From positions 1-23,177 of the forward strand of contig JBJHDM010000049.1 of the NCBI GenBank assembly GCA_050486545.1: a DNA stretch of 23,177 nucleotides, given 5' to 3'. The DNA is from DAOMNN01 sp050486545 (GTDB lineage Bacteria > Pseudomonadota > Gammaproteobacteria > Burkholderiales > Rhodocyclaceae). A program made the translations under genes and the position numbers. Each line of letters begins with the position of its first letter. Within the stretch, counting starts at the first letter, position 1. The notes below the pieces were generated by a model. It did no database searches. It was not told the origin of the DNA and saw only the letters and a program-made list of their open reading frames with translations. Below, piece by piece: positions 8,595 to 16,938 of the stretch.

Positions 8595-9662
8595 TCAGGC
8601 GGTCGAGGTGGATCGCTGCCTTGTAGGCCAGGCGTCCAGGACTGCCGCGATCACCGTGGCCAGCGGGATGGCGAAGAACACACCCCACAGGCCCCAGATG
8701 CCTCCGAACACGAGAATGGCCGTGATCACGGCGACGGGGTGGAGATTGACCACTTCGGAGAAGAGCAGGGGGGCGAGCACGTTTCCGTCCAGGAACTGGA
8801 TGACTGCGTACGCGATGAGCACGTACCAGAAGGCGGCTGCGATGCCGAACTCGAAATAGGCGACCGCGGCGACCGGAACGGTGATGATCGCGGCTCCGAC
8901 GTAGGGAACGATGACCGAAAGGCCGGTGGCGAGCGACAGCAGCATCGCGTAGGGCAGGCCCAGCAGGGTGAAGGAAACGTAGCTGACGGCCCAGACGATC
9001 AGGATCTCGATGAACTTGCCGCGCACGTAGTTGCCGATACCGGCGTTCACGTCGGCCCAGACGTTGTTCACCAGCGACCGTTCGGCAGGAAGAAAGACCA
9101 GTAGCCAGGCAACGATCTTGTGCTTGTCCTTGAGCATGAAGAAGACCAGCATCGGTACGAGCACCAGATACACGAGGAAGGTCATGAGCTGCACGGCCGA
9201 CGACAGTGACACGAGCACGATTTGCTGACCGAGGGTCGTGAGATTGTGGCGGATCGAGGTGAGCAATTCGCGAATCTGCTGTTCGGAGAAGATCTGCGGA
9301 TAGCGCTCCGGCAACTGAAGCAGCAGCTCCTGGCTCTTGGTGACGATGGCGGGCAGTTCGCGCGCAAGCTGGCTCAACTGGCCGGCCAGCAAGGGCAGGA
9401 GCAGGAGCATCATGGCCACGAACAGCGACAGGAACAGGCTGAAGACGAGGATGACCGCGGAGATGCGGGGCACGCTCCGGCGCTCCAGAAAGCGCACTGC
9501 GCCTTCGAGCAGGTAGGCGATGATGACGCTCGCGATCAGCGGTGCGAGCAGCCTTCCGGCGAACACGACGATCCCGAGGCCGATCAGCAGGACCAGGGCC
9601 AGAATGACGACCTGGGGGTCCGAAAAGTGCCTTTCGAACCATGCGCGAAGGTAGCGGATCAT
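8595..9662 (-). CDS. AI-2E family transporter (PerM/YhhT-like membrane protein)
   Basis: A 355-residue polytopic inner-membrane protein of the AI-2E transporter family (PF01594). Hydrophobic helices cluster at the N-terminus (DPQVVILALVLLIGLGIVVF), an amphipathic central stretch (AGQLSQLARELPAIVTKSQ) follows, and the C-terminal half carries the family-typical FIEILIVWAVSY, GLSVIVPYVGA and FGGIWGLWGVFFAIPLA segments. Members have been linked to autoinducer-2 export or Na+/H+ antiport, but most are uncharacterised. The frame is open to 9863, which would overlap the peptidase gene; the ATG at 9662 gives the standard N-terminus MIRYLRAWFERHFSDPQ. GGAGA lies 13 bases upstream, inside a small inverted repeat. 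Confidence 0.88.
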   Translation of the reverse strand: MIRYLRAWFERHFSDPQVVILALVLLIGLGIVVFAGRLLAPLIASVIIAYLLEGAVRFLERRSVPRISAVILVFSLFLSLFVAMMLLLLPLLAGQLSQLARELPAIVTKSQELLLQLPERYPQIFSEQQIRELLTSIRHNLTTLGQQIVLVSLSSAVQLMTFLVYLVLVPMLVFFMLKDKHKIVAWLLVFLPAERSLVNNVWADVNAGIGNYVRGKFIEILIVWAVSYVSFTLLGLPYAMLLSLATGLSVIVPYVGAAIITVPVAAVAYFEFGIAAAFWYVLIAYAVIQFLDGNVLAPLLFSEVVNLHPVAVITAILVFGGIWGLWGVFFAIPLATVIAAVLDAWPTRQRSTSTA

Positions 9663-9674
9663 GGCGTATCCATG

Positions 9675-9688
9675 TCTCCAAATGGAGA
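9675..9688 (-). promoter_or_regulatory. Inverted repeat covering the ribosome site of the AI-2E gene
   Basis: TCTCCA and TGGAGA flank two bases. On the minus strand the GGAGA half is the only purine-rich ribosome-site candidate before the ATG at 9662. The stem is short (effectively 5 bp with a 4-base loop), so any effect on translation is speculative. Confidence 0.35.
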
Positions 9689-9790
9689 GACTGGTCGGTT
9701 CCTGAAGAAAATGAAGGGCTTGCGCAGCGATTCTAACCGCTGGGGCGGTGCCTGCCCATAGCCGACGAACGGTCGTGATCGTCTTCGGGC

Positions 9791-10480
9791 TCAGCGCCGC
9801 AGAAAGCGCAGCCAGGCCCAGATGTTGAGCAGGCTCATCAGCGACTGGGCCACGTACGTCCACGCGGCGGCCTTCAGGATCCGATGAGCGTGTGGATAGT
9901 CGCTCTCGTGCAGGTAGCCGCCCTTGCGCAAGATCGGCATGGCCCGCCGGAAGCTGGCGTCGATCTCGGTCGGCAGCGTAACCAGATGGACCACGGCCGC
10001 CAGTCCCATCGACAGCAGGCCGGCTAGGACGAAAAACAGCCCTGGGGCCGGGTGTCGTGCGATCACGGTGATGAACGGTACCGCGATCATCATCATTGCG
10101 CCGAGCCGTTGTCCGAGTCGTGCCATGCGGACGAGATGTTCGCGCAACTGCAACGGCGGGTAGCCCTCGGCATGCTGGATGGCGTGGCCGACCTCATGCG
10201 TAGCGATGGTGACGGCGGTGAGCGAGCGTTTGTGATAGTTGTCCGGAGACAGGCGCACGGCCCGTGCGGAGGGGTCGTAATGGTCGCCCTGGTCGGTCGG
10301 TTCGACGGCGACATCCTTCAGACCGTGGCGATCGAGCAGATGGCGCGCCAGTTGGGCGCCCGTGCCGTAGTAGCGATCCTCCGGGCGACTGTACTTTTCC
10401 ATCGTGTGGCGCACCCACAGTCCGGGGGCATAGGCTGCCAACAGCAGGAGCGGCACGAGCAGGATGAGTAGTCGGGTCAT
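9791..10480 (-). CDS. Zinc metallopeptidase, YugP type (PF04298)
   Basis: A 229-residue membrane-bound protein of the neutral zinc metallopeptidase family typified by YugP. An N-terminal membrane helix (MTRLLILLVPLLLLAAYAPG) is followed by a soluble part with the metal site HEVGH (His95, Glu96, His99) in the context THEVGHAIQHAEGY. Two hydrophobic segments follow, then VTLPTEIDASFRRA, a conserved family block whose Glu could be a third ligand. The substrate is unknown. The frame is open to 10663, but the ATG at 10480 begins exactly at the membrane helix, so I chose it; the ribosome site is weak. The gene is divergent from manC, with 230 bases between them. Confidence 0.86.
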   Translation of the reverse strand: MTRLLILLVPLLLLAAYAPGLWVRHTMEKYSRPEDRYYGTGAQLARHLLDRHGLKDVAVEPTDQGDHYDPSARAVRLSPDNYHKRSLTAVTIATHEVGHAIQHAEGYPPLQLREHLVRMARLGQRLGAMMMIAVPFITVIARHPAPGLFFVLAGLLSMGLAAVVHLVTLPTEIDASFRRAMPILRKGGYLHESDYPHAHRILKAAAWTYVAQSLMSLLNIWAWLRFLRR

Positions 10481-10710
10481 CGGCGAAGGGTTGCGATCGG
10501 AGGTGTCGGTGCCTGAAGGGTACGTGGCGAAAGGATTGCGGAAAGGACTTTCATGAGGGAAGACCGATCGATCCGGCCTCCGGTTCCGGGCAGGATTCGC
10601 GTATGCTTGCAGGGTGCCGGTCGGCGTGTGGTGCACAGTCGCCGGCGGCACGTAATCGTACAATGGCCTGTCGATGTGGAACGCGTGACCACGCGGAGTT
10701 CGAGAATACG
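10481..10710. promoter_or_regulatory. Divergent intergenic region between peptidase and manC
   Basis: The 230 bases between two divergent genes must hold both promoters. On the plus strand TACAAT at 10659-10664 matches five of six -10 bases and would give a leader of about 40 bases before manC, but no good -35 box lies at the right distance. I see nothing else definable here. Confidence 0.35.
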
Positions 10711-12162
10711 ATGAAACTTCAACCCGTCATCCTGTCCGGAGGGTCCGGAACGCGTCTTTGGCCCTTGTCGCGCGAGCAGTATCCGAAGCAGTTGCTCCCG
10801 CTTGTCGGGACGGCCACCCTGCTCCAGGACACCGCCTTGCGATTACGCGGGTTCGATGCTGCGATTGCCCGCTCCGACGAGCCGATCGTCGTGTGCAATG
10901 AGGAGTACCGGTTCATCACGGCCGAGCAGTTGCGTGCCTGCGGTTGCGCCAGCCGGCACATCCTGCTTGAACCGGCTGGCAGGAACACGGCGCCTGCGCT
11001 GACGCTCGCTGCGCTGCAGGCTCAGGCTCAGGCCGAGGACGAGGATGCGGTCCTGCTGGTGATGCCTGCCGACCACGTGATCCAGGACTGCGACGCCTTT
11101 CACCGTGCCGTAAGTGCGGGATTGGAAGAATCGCTGACCGGCTCGATGATCACCTTCGGGATCCGGCCGGACCGCGCGGAAACCGGCTATGGGTACATCC
11201 GTGTCGGGAGCGAGGTCGCGGCGGGAGTCCGCGAGGTTGCGGCGTTCTTTGAGAAACCGGACGAGCTGACGGCCGAGGCCTACTTGGCCGCGGGCGATTT
11301 TCTCTGGAACAGCGGCATCTTCATGGTCAGGGCGACGGTGTGGCTCAGGGCCATCGCACATTTTGCTCCCGAGATGGCCGCTGCCTGCGCGCGTGCGTTC
11401 TCGAAAGCGGTCCGGGATGCGGACTTCGTCCGGGTGGACCGCGAAGCCTTTCTGGCCTCGCCTGCCGACTCGATCGACTATGCGGTGATGGAGAAACTCG
11501 CCGGTACGCCGGATCTCGGCATTGCGCCGCGGGTCGTCCCGATGTCGGTCGGCTGGTCGGATGTGGGGGCATGGGATGCCCTGTGGGCGCTCGCGGTGCA
11601 GGATGCTGCGGGCAACGTCGGGCGCGGCGATGCCGTGTTCGAGGACTCGCGCAACACCTTCGTTCATGCGACCGACCGGCTGGTCGCATGCCTCGGTGTC
11701 GACGATCTGGTCGTCGTCGAGACCCCGGATGCGGTCATGGTTGCCCATCGCGAGCGGACGCAGGATGTGCGCAGGATCGTTTCGCGTCTCAAGGCCGATG
11801 GTCGGTCGCAGGTGGCGGCGCACCGCAAGATCCATCGGCCCTGGGGCTTCTACGATTCCATCGATGCGGGAGACCGCTTCCAGGTCAAGCGGATCGTCGT
11901 CAAGCCGGGGGCTTCACTCAGCCTGCAGATGCACCATCACCGTGCGGAGCACTGGATCGTCGTCCGTGGAACGGCGCGCGTGAGGCGGGGCGAAGAGAGC
12001 TTTCTGCTGTCGGAGAACCAGTCCACCTACATCCCGCTGGGGGTTCTGCATCGGCTGGAAAACCCGGGCAAGGTCGCCCTCGAGATGATCGAGGTCCAGT
12101 CCGGGAGCTACCTCGGCGAGGATGATATCGTTCGTTTCGAGGACGACTACGGGCGAGGGTGA
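10711..12162 (+). CDS. manC: Mannose-1-phosphate guanylyltransferase / mannose-6-phosphate isomerase (bifunctional)
   Basis: A 483-residue enzyme with two domains, as in ManC/CpsB/AlgA. The N-terminal nucleotidyltransferase makes GDP-mannose from mannose-1-phosphate and GTP: the nucleotide loop is LSGGSGTRLWPLSREQYPKQ (8-27) and the sugar-phosphate motif is FFEKP (179-183). The C-terminal cupin (about 375-483; HRPWGFYDS, QMHHHRAEHW, IPLGVLHRLENPG) is the type II phosphomannose isomerase. GDP-mannose feeds exopolysaccharide or LPS synthesis in the cytoplasm. The frame is open from 10603, but the ATG at 10711 gives the canonical N-terminus. No other sugar-nucleotide genes are nearby, so it looks like a stand-alone housekeeping or capsule-precursor gene; algA is an alternative name. 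Confidence 0.95.
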   Translation: MKLQPVILSGGSGTRLWPLSREQYPKQLLPLVGTATLLQDTALRLRGFDAAIARSDEPIVVCNEEYRFITAEQLRACGCASRHILLEPAGRNTAPALTLAALQAQAQAEDEDAVLLVMPADHVIQDCDAFHRAVSAGLEESLTGSMITFGIRPDRAETGYGYIRVGSEVAAGVREVAAFFEKPDELTAEAYLAAGDFLWNSGIFMVRATVWLRAIAHFAPEMAAACARAFSKAVRDADFVRVDREAFLASPADSIDYAVMEKLAGTPDLGIAPRVVPMSVGWSDVGAWDALWALAVQDAAGNVGRGDAVFEDSRNTFVHATDRLVACLGVDDLVVVETPDAVMVAHRERTQDVRRIVSRLKADGRSQVAAHRKIHRPWGFYDSIDAGDRFQVKRIVVKPGASLSLQMHHHRAEHWIVVRGTARVRRGEESFLLSENQSTYIPLGVLHRLENPGKVALEMIEVQSGSYLGEDDIVRFEDDYGRG

Positions 12163-12166
12163 CGCG

Positions 12167-12212
12167 CGGGCCGATGGCCCGGCGTATCCGTCCCCGCCCG
12201 GTCGGGTGCGGG
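12167..12212. terminator. Paired GC hairpins between convergent manC and bamD
   Basis: CGGGCC-GAT-GGCCCG (12167-12181) forms a 6-bp stem. A second stem, CCCGCCC pairing with GGGTGCGGG at 12193-12212, has 7 pairs and one bulge. Both lie in the 55 bases between convergent stops. Neither has a T-run, so if they terminate transcription they do so weakly or together with Rho. Confidence 0.4.
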
Positions 12213-12217
12213 TGTAC

Positions 12218-13015
12218 TTACCAGATCTGCCACCACCGCCTGTCGCGCTTCGGCCCCCCGGAAAGATAAACGCTGTCGGGGAAATTCAGCTGCAACACGC
12301 GGTCGGCATCGTCGCGCAACTCGTCCATGCCGAGCGCGTCGTAGCTGCGCACGAGCAGCACGAGGGCTTCCTCGATCGCCGGTGCATCGGGATAGGTTGT
12401 GATCGCGGTCTGGGCACGATTGATCGCCGCCACAAAGGCACCGCGCCGATAGTAGTAGCGCGCGACGTGGACCTCGTGTCCGGCCAGGGAGTTGACCAGG
12501 TACTGCATGCGCAGGCGCGAATCGGCGGCGTAGCGGCTGTCCGGGAATCGCGTGACCAGTTCCTTGAAGGTGTCGAAGGACTCCTGCGCACCCTTCGGGT
12601 CGCGTTCGGACAGATCCTGGTTCGACAGCGCGCCGAGCAGGCCGAGGTCTTCGTTGAAGGTTGCCAGCCCCTTCAAATAGTAGGCGTAGTCGACGTGGGG
12701 GTGATTCGGGTGCAGGCGGATGAAACGGTCTGCTGCGGCGATGGCCAGCTCCGGTTCGTTCTGCTTGTAATGGGCGTAGGCGACTTCAATCTGCGCCTGT
12801 TGCGCAAAGCGGCCGTACGGGTAGCGTGCCTCGAGCCGCTCGAACAGCCGGATCGCACGTTCGTAGCTGCCGTCGTTCATTGCGTCTCTGGCTTCGGAGT
12901 AGATCCGCTGCGCGCTCCAGCCCGCGGTCTCGTCGACCTGTTCAGGCAACAGGCCGCAGCCGCCGAGCAGCAGTGCTCCGATAACCGCTAAACTTCGCAG
13001 GGTCAATCCAGCCAT
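12218..13015 (-). CDS. bamD: Outer membrane assembly lipoprotein BamD
   Basis: A 265-residue lipoprotein, the essential BAM-complex partner of BamA that folds beta-barrel proteins into the outer membrane. The lipobox LLGGC places the lipidated Cys at residue 20. The rest is TPR-like helical repeats typical of BamD/ComL: AMNDGSYERAIRLFERLEARYPYG, ADRFIRLHPNHPHVDYAYYLKG and DTFKELVTRFPDSRYAADS. The length is normal. A GTG three codons upstream (13024) could also start it, but I prefer the ATG at 13015. A perfect TATAAT on the minus strand (13045-13050) lies inside the divergent rluD. The bamD/rluD divergent pair is conserved in many proteobacteria, which adds confidence. Confidence 0.95.
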   Translation of the reverse strand: MAGLTLRSLAVIGALLLGGCGLLPEQVDETAGWSAQRIYSEARDAMNDGSYERAIRLFERLEARYPYGRFAQQAQIEVAYAHYKQNEPELAIAAADRFIRLHPNHPHVDYAYYLKGLATFNEDLGLLGALSNQDLSERDPKGAQESFDTFKELVTRFPDSRYAADSRLRMQYLVNSLAGHEVHVARYYYRRGAFVAAINRAQTAITTYPDAPAIEEALVLLVRSYDALGMDELRDDADRVLQLNFPDSVYLSGGPKRDRRWWQIW

Positions 13016-13028
13016 TGAATGCACTCGC

Positions 13029-13988
13029 GTGAATGAATCCGCAAATTATAGCCCACCGGAAGAATTCTCTTCAGGACATGAGTTGAGGATCCCCGATGAT
13101 TTTGCCGGTCTGCGGCTCGATCAGGCGCTGGCCCGGCTGTATCCGTCGCATTCGCGCAGCCGCCTCCAGTCCTGGCTGAAGCAGGGGGCCATCGAGGTCG
13201 ATGGCGCGATGCGCGAGGCCAAGCACCGGCTGAGCGGGGGCGAGGCCCTGCGCATCGTCGAACCGCTGCAGGTCGAACCCGGACCGGATCTGCCCGAGGA
13301 AATCCCTCTTGCTGCGGTCTTCGAGGACGACGACATTCTTGTCGTGGACAAACCGGTGGGGCTGGTCGTCCATCCTGGAAGCGGCAACCGCAGCGGCACC
13401 TTGCTCAACGCATTGCTGCACCATGCTCCGGAATTGTCTGCCATCCCCCGGGCTGGGATCGTACACCGGCTCGACAAGGACACCAGCGGATTGATGGTCG
13501 TGGCGAAGACACTGAGGGCGCAAACCGACCTGGTGCGACAGTTACAGGCACGTTCAGTCCGGCGCCACTATTACGCGCTGGTGCGCGGCGACCTGGAAGG
13601 GGCGGGACAGGTTGACGCGCCGATCGGCCGCCATCCCCTGCACCGGACCCGAATGGCGGTGGTGGCGAGCGGCCGTGCAGCCGTGACCCGTTTTCGGGTG
13701 CTGGAGCGCTTCGGTTCGGCAACACTGGTCGAATGCCGTCTCGAGACCGGACGTACCCACCAGATCCGCGTCCACATGGCCAGCCTCGGACATCCCCTCG
13801 TTGGCGATGCGACGTATGGTGGGCGCCGCACCGGTGATCCGCGGCTCGATACTTTTCCACGCCAGGCCTTGCATGCGTTCCGTCTGGCGCTGCGTCATCC
13901 GGGGAGCGGTGTGGAGCATGTGTGGGAATCGGCGCTCCCGGCCGACCTGGAGGCACTGCTGGCTGCGCTTCGACGGGGTGCGGACTGA
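13029..13988 (+). CDS. rluD: 23S rRNA pseudouridine synthase RluD
   Basis: A 319-residue RluA-family pseudouridine synthase. RluD modifies U1911, U1915 and U1917 (E. coli numbering) in helix 69 of 23S rRNA. An S4 RNA-binding domain lies at about residues 25-80 (LRLDQALARLYPSHSRSRLQSWL). The catalytic motif HRLDKDTSG carries Asp149, and RTHQIRVHMASLGHPLVGD is the conserved C-terminal block. The start is a GTG without a clear ribosome site; a TTG at 13083 preceded by AGGA would give a form about 18 residues shorter. The stop overlaps the pgeF ATG by one base (TGATG), implying translational coupling. RluC-type specificity is less likely given the position beside bamD. Confidence 0.93.
   Translation: MNESANYSPPEEFSSGHELRIPDDFAGLRLDQALARLYPSHSRSRLQSWLKQGAIEVDGAMREAKHRLSGGEALRIVEPLQVEPGPDLPEEIPLAAVFEDDDILVVDKPVGLVVHPGSGNRSGTLLNALLHHAPELSAIPRAGIVHRLDKDTSGLMVVAKTLRAQTDLVRQLQARSVRRHYYALVRGDLEGAGQVDAPIGRHPLHRTRMAVVASGRAAVTRFRVLERFGSATLVECRLETGRTHQIRVHMASLGHPLVGDATYGGRRTGDPRLDTFPRQALHAFRLALRHPGSGVEHVWESALPADLEALLAALRRGAD
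13045..13050 (-). promoter_or_regulatory. -10 box of the bamD promoter, inside rluD
   Basis: ATTATA on the plus strand reads TATAAT on the minus strand, a perfect sigma-70 -10 element. It would start transcription about 7 bases downstream, near 13038, and leave a leader of about 23 bases before the bamD ATG. The -35 position (TGAAGA, 17-base spacer) matches only three of six bases. Confidence 0.6.
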
Positions 13989-14737
13989 TGCACCTAGCCG
14001 ACTGGATCGAACCCGACTGGCCCGCACCGCGCAACGTGCGGGCCTTGGTCACGACGCGGTCCGGGGGGCGAAGCGTCGGGCCCTGGGCGAGCATGAACCT
14101 GGCCATCCATGTCGGCGACGATGAGGAGGCGGTTCGGGACAATCGGCGCAGGCTGCGTACGCGCGTGCCGTCCGAGCCGGCCTGGCTCGATCAGGTGCAT
14201 GGTTGCGCGGTGGTCGATGCCGCTCGGGTCGGTGCGCCGGTCCGGGCGGACGCGTCGTTTGCGAGTCGCGCCGATGTCGTGTGTGCCGTGCTGACCGCCG
14301 ACTGTCTTCCCGTGCTCCTGTGCAGTCGCTCCGGTACGACCGTCGCCGCCGTTCATGCGGGTTGGCGTGGTCTGGCGGCGGGCGTGATCGAATCGACCCT
14401 CGCTGCCATGGCCGAACCGCCCGAGGGTCTGATGGCCTGGCTCGGTCCGGCCATCGGTCCGGATGCATTCGAGGTGGGCGCGGAGGTGCGCGAGTGTTTC
14501 TGCGATCTGGATGCTCGGGATGCCCGTGCGTTCCGAGCAGGGATGCGGCCGGGCAAGTGGCAGGCCGACCTGTATCGGCTTGCGCGGGGTCGGCTCGAAC
14601 GAAGCGGCGTCGCGGCCGTCCATGGGGGGGGGCTGTGCACGCATTCGGATGGCGGGCGCTTCTACTCGTATCGACGAGACGGTGTCACCGGGCGGTTTGC
14701 TTCCCTGGTCTGGCTGTCCGGTGTTGCGGATGCGTGA
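13988..14737 (+). CDS. pgeF: Peptidoglycan editing factor PgeF (YfiH/LACC1 family)
   Basis: A 249-residue YfiH-family protein. Members were annotated as polyphenol oxidases; later work describes E. coli YfiH as PgeF, which keeps wrong amino acids out of peptidoglycan, and related LACC1-type proteins as purine-nucleoside enzymes. The zinc-site residues are His71 (DQVHG), Cys106 (TADCLPVLL) and His123 (VHAGWRGLA). HSDGGRFYSYRRDG is the conserved C-terminal block. The frame is open upstream, but the ATG at 13988 overlaps the rluD stop (TGATG), which fixes the start. The rluD-pgeF pair is conserved in Proteobacteria. Confidence 0.93.
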   Translation: MHLADWIEPDWPAPRNVRALVTTRSGGRSVGPWASMNLAIHVGDDEEAVRDNRRRLRTRVPSEPAWLDQVHGCAVVDAARVGAPVRADASFASRADVVCAVLTADCLPVLLCSRSGTTVAAVHAGWRGLAAGVIESTLAAMAEPPEGLMAWLGPAIGPDAFEVGAEVRECFCDLDARDARAFRAGMRPGKWQADLYRLARGRLERSGVAAVHGGGLCTHSDGGRFYSYRRDGVTGRFASLVWLSGVADA

Positions 14738-14762
14738 AATGATGCGGCTCTTCGCCCGGCGG

Positions 14763-14987
14763 CTATTGATCCGTGCCTGATTCGGTTCTATCGTTCAACC
14801 CTGTGTCAGCGTCTGTAGCGTGTCTTGTCGCGCTGCGGCGCCGTGCCGGCGTTCCGACGATCCACAGAAAGAGGGCGAGCGGTCCGACTCCGGCCAGCAG
14901 GAACGTCAGTACGCCGCCGACCACGGTCGTGTTGGCGGCCGAGACGATCAGAACCACGTACAACCAGGCGATTGCGACGACATACAT
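14763..14987 (-). CDS. Small membrane protein, function unknown
   Basis: A 74-residue protein with two likely membrane helices: YVVAIAWLYVVLIVSAA (about 2-18) and VVGGVLTFLLAGVGPLALFLWIVG (about 22-45). A basic-to-polar tail starting TPARRRSATRH follows, which by the positive-inside rule puts the C-terminus in the cytoplasm. Similar short proteins occur near PHA and rluD loci in Betaproteobacteria as I remember them, but I know of no function. The frame is open to 15182 across the phaC start, but residues before MYVVAI look non-coding, so I chose the ATG at 14987. It is convergent with pgeF and divergent from phaC. The ribosome site is weak. Confidence 0.72.
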   Translation of the reverse strand: MYVVAIAWLYVVLIVSAANTTVVGGVLTFLLAGVGPLALFLWIVGTPARRRSATRHATDADTGLNDRTESGTDQ

Positions 14988-15102
14988 GGGCAAGATTCTA
15001 CCTGTTCGCTCCGGTGCTCCGGTCATTCCATTGCGGCCCGATCGGCGGGACGATGCCTGCTTCGTTGCGGCGTCGGCGTCGCATCGTCTGCGGAGGCGCT
15101 GA

Positions 15103-16848
15103 ATGCCCGATTCGAACGACCGTCGACGACCCGGTGCGCCGATCGAGGGCATGCTCCAGTTCGGCGAAGCGATGGCCCGCAATTTCTTCGATCTGGTCGC
15201 GCGTCAGCACGCGGCGATCCGGAACGACTCAGGTGTCGCCTTGCCCGAGCTTCCCTTGCCCGAACAGGAAGCGTTCGTGAAGCTGCAGCGCGCGCTCGCA
15301 GAGCGCCATGCCGACTTGTGGTCATCGATGATCGAGCGCAAGCCCGGCGAGAAGGGGACCCCCGTTATCGAGCCCGAGCCGGGCGACCGGCGCTTTGCCG
15401 CACCCCAATGGCGAGACAATCCGTTCTACGACTACGTGCGGCAAGCTTACCTGCTCAACGTGGATTTCCTCGAACAGGTATCGGACGCCCTGCCCATCGC
15501 CGACGGCCGAGCCAAGTCGAGAGCCCGCTTTCTGACCCGGCAATTCCTCGACGCCCTTGCGCCGTCGAACTTCGCCGCCACGAATCCGGAGTTCGTCCAG
15601 GCGGCGCTCGACTCCAACGGCGAGAGCATTACGCGCGGGATCCGGAACCTGATCGCGGATCTCGAAAAGGGGCGCATCTCGATGACCGACGACTCGGTGT
15701 TCGAGGTCGGCCGCAACCTCGCCGTGACGCCCGGTTCGGTGATCTACGAGAATGCCCTGATGCAGTTGATCCAGTATGCGCCGCTGACCGACAAGGTCGT
15801 GCACAAGCCGTTGCTGATCGTTCCGCCGTGCATCAACAAGTTCTACATCATGGATCTTCAGGCGGATAACTCGCTTGTCCGCTTCATCGTCGAGCAGGGC
15901 GTGACCGTCTTTCTCATTTCGTGGAAGAATCCGGGGCCCGACGAATCCCGTTTCGGTTGGGACGATTACCTCGAACTGGGACCGCTCACGGCGCTCGGAA
16001 TCGTGCGCGACGTGACCCGTGTGAAGAAATCGAACGTGCTCGGGTTCTGCGTGGGGGGCACCATCCTCGCGTCGGCGCTTGCGGTGGCGCGCGCGCGGGG
16101 CGAAGACCCGGTCGAAAGCGTCACGCTGATGACGACCCTCCTCGATTTCGCCGAGCCTGGAGAACTCGGTTGCCTGGTTGACGAGGCCAGCGTATCGGCC
16201 CGCGAGGTGTCGATCGGCAAGGGCGGATTGCTCAAGGGCCAGGAGTTGGCCAACGTGTTCTCGGCATTGCGTGCCAACGACCTGATCTGGCAATACGTGG
16301 TGGGGAACTACCTCAAGGGCGACAAGCCCGCCGCGTTCGACCTGCTTTACTGGAATTCGGACAGTACCAATCTGCCGGGACCGTTTCTCGCGTGGTATCT
16401 GCGCAACATGTATCTGGAGAACAATCTTCGGGTTCCGGGAAAGCTGCGGATGCTCGGCGAGAAGGTGGATCTGGGACGCGTGACGGCGCCAGCCTATCTG
16501 CTGGCCACGCGCGAGGACCATATCGTGCCATGGAAGAGCGCCTATCTCTCTAGATCACTGCTCGGGGGAGAGAGCACCTTCGTGCTCGGCGCGAGCGGGC
16601 ACATCGCCGGGGCCATCAACCCGGCTTCGAAGAATCGACGCAGCTACTGGACGAGTCCTTCCCCGGCGGCCGATCCCGACGAATGGCTGGACGAGGCTGT
16701 CGAACACAAGGGCAGCTGGTGGTTGCACTGGATGGACTGGCTCAAGGTGCGCAGTGGCAGACAGGTAGGTGCCCGTGGCCGGGCAGGAAACGCGCGATAT
16801 CCCGCGATCGAGCCGGCGCCCGGACGCTACGTCAAGGAACGCGCGTAA
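15103..16848 (+). CDS. phaC: Class I poly(3-hydroxyalkanoate) synthase
   Basis: A 581-residue PHA synthase that polymerises (R)-3-hydroxyacyl-CoA, mainly 3-hydroxybutyryl-CoA, at the surface of cytoplasmic storage granules. Catalytic Cys316 sits in the lipase-like box GFCVGG. The matching Asp is at 472 (ATREDHIVPW) and His at 500 (GASGHIAG). The N-terminal domain of about 200 residues and the alpha/beta-hydrolase core PLLIVPPCINKFYIMDL are typical of class I, and the length fits (R. eutropha PhaC is 589). GGAGG lies 6 bases before the ATG. phaB1 follows after 90 bases with no terminator, so the two are probably cotranscribed. No PhaE is present, which excludes class III. Confidence 0.97.
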   Translation: MPDSNDRRRPGAPIEGMLQFGEAMARNFFDLVARQHAAIRNDSGVALPELPLPEQEAFVKLQRALAERHADLWSSMIERKPGEKGTPVIEPEPGDRRFAAPQWRDNPFYDYVRQAYLLNVDFLEQVSDALPIADGRAKSRARFLTRQFLDALAPSNFAATNPEFVQAALDSNGESITRGIRNLIADLEKGRISMTDDSVFEVGRNLAVTPGSVIYENALMQLIQYAPLTDKVVHKPLLIVPPCINKFYIMDLQADNSLVRFIVEQGVTVFLISWKNPGPDESRFGWDDYLELGPLTALGIVRDVTRVKKSNVLGFCVGGTILASALAVARARGEDPVESVTLMTTLLDFAEPGELGCLVDEASVSAREVSIGKGGLLKGQELANVFSALRANDLIWQYVVGNYLKGDKPAAFDLLYWNSDSTNLPGPFLAWYLRNMYLENNLRVPGKLRMLGEKVDLGRVTAPAYLLATREDHIVPWKSAYLSRSLLGGESTFVLGASGHIAGAINPASKNRRSYWTSPSPAADPDEWLDEAVEHKGSWWLHWMDWLKVRSGRQVGARGRAGNARYPAIEPAPGRYVKERA

Positions 16849-16938
16849 GATGACGGTTGGAAGGCAGCGGATACGGGGGGCGCTGTCGAACCGAAAGCAA
16901 GACCCTTCGAGAGATGATTCGGGAGAGGAGGTATCGAC

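Noticed and set aside
7358..8626. 422-codon plus-strand frame opposite the ATPase gene
   Set aside because: The minus strand carries every ABC ATPase motif in order; the plus-strand product has no known motif and is a mirror of codon bias.
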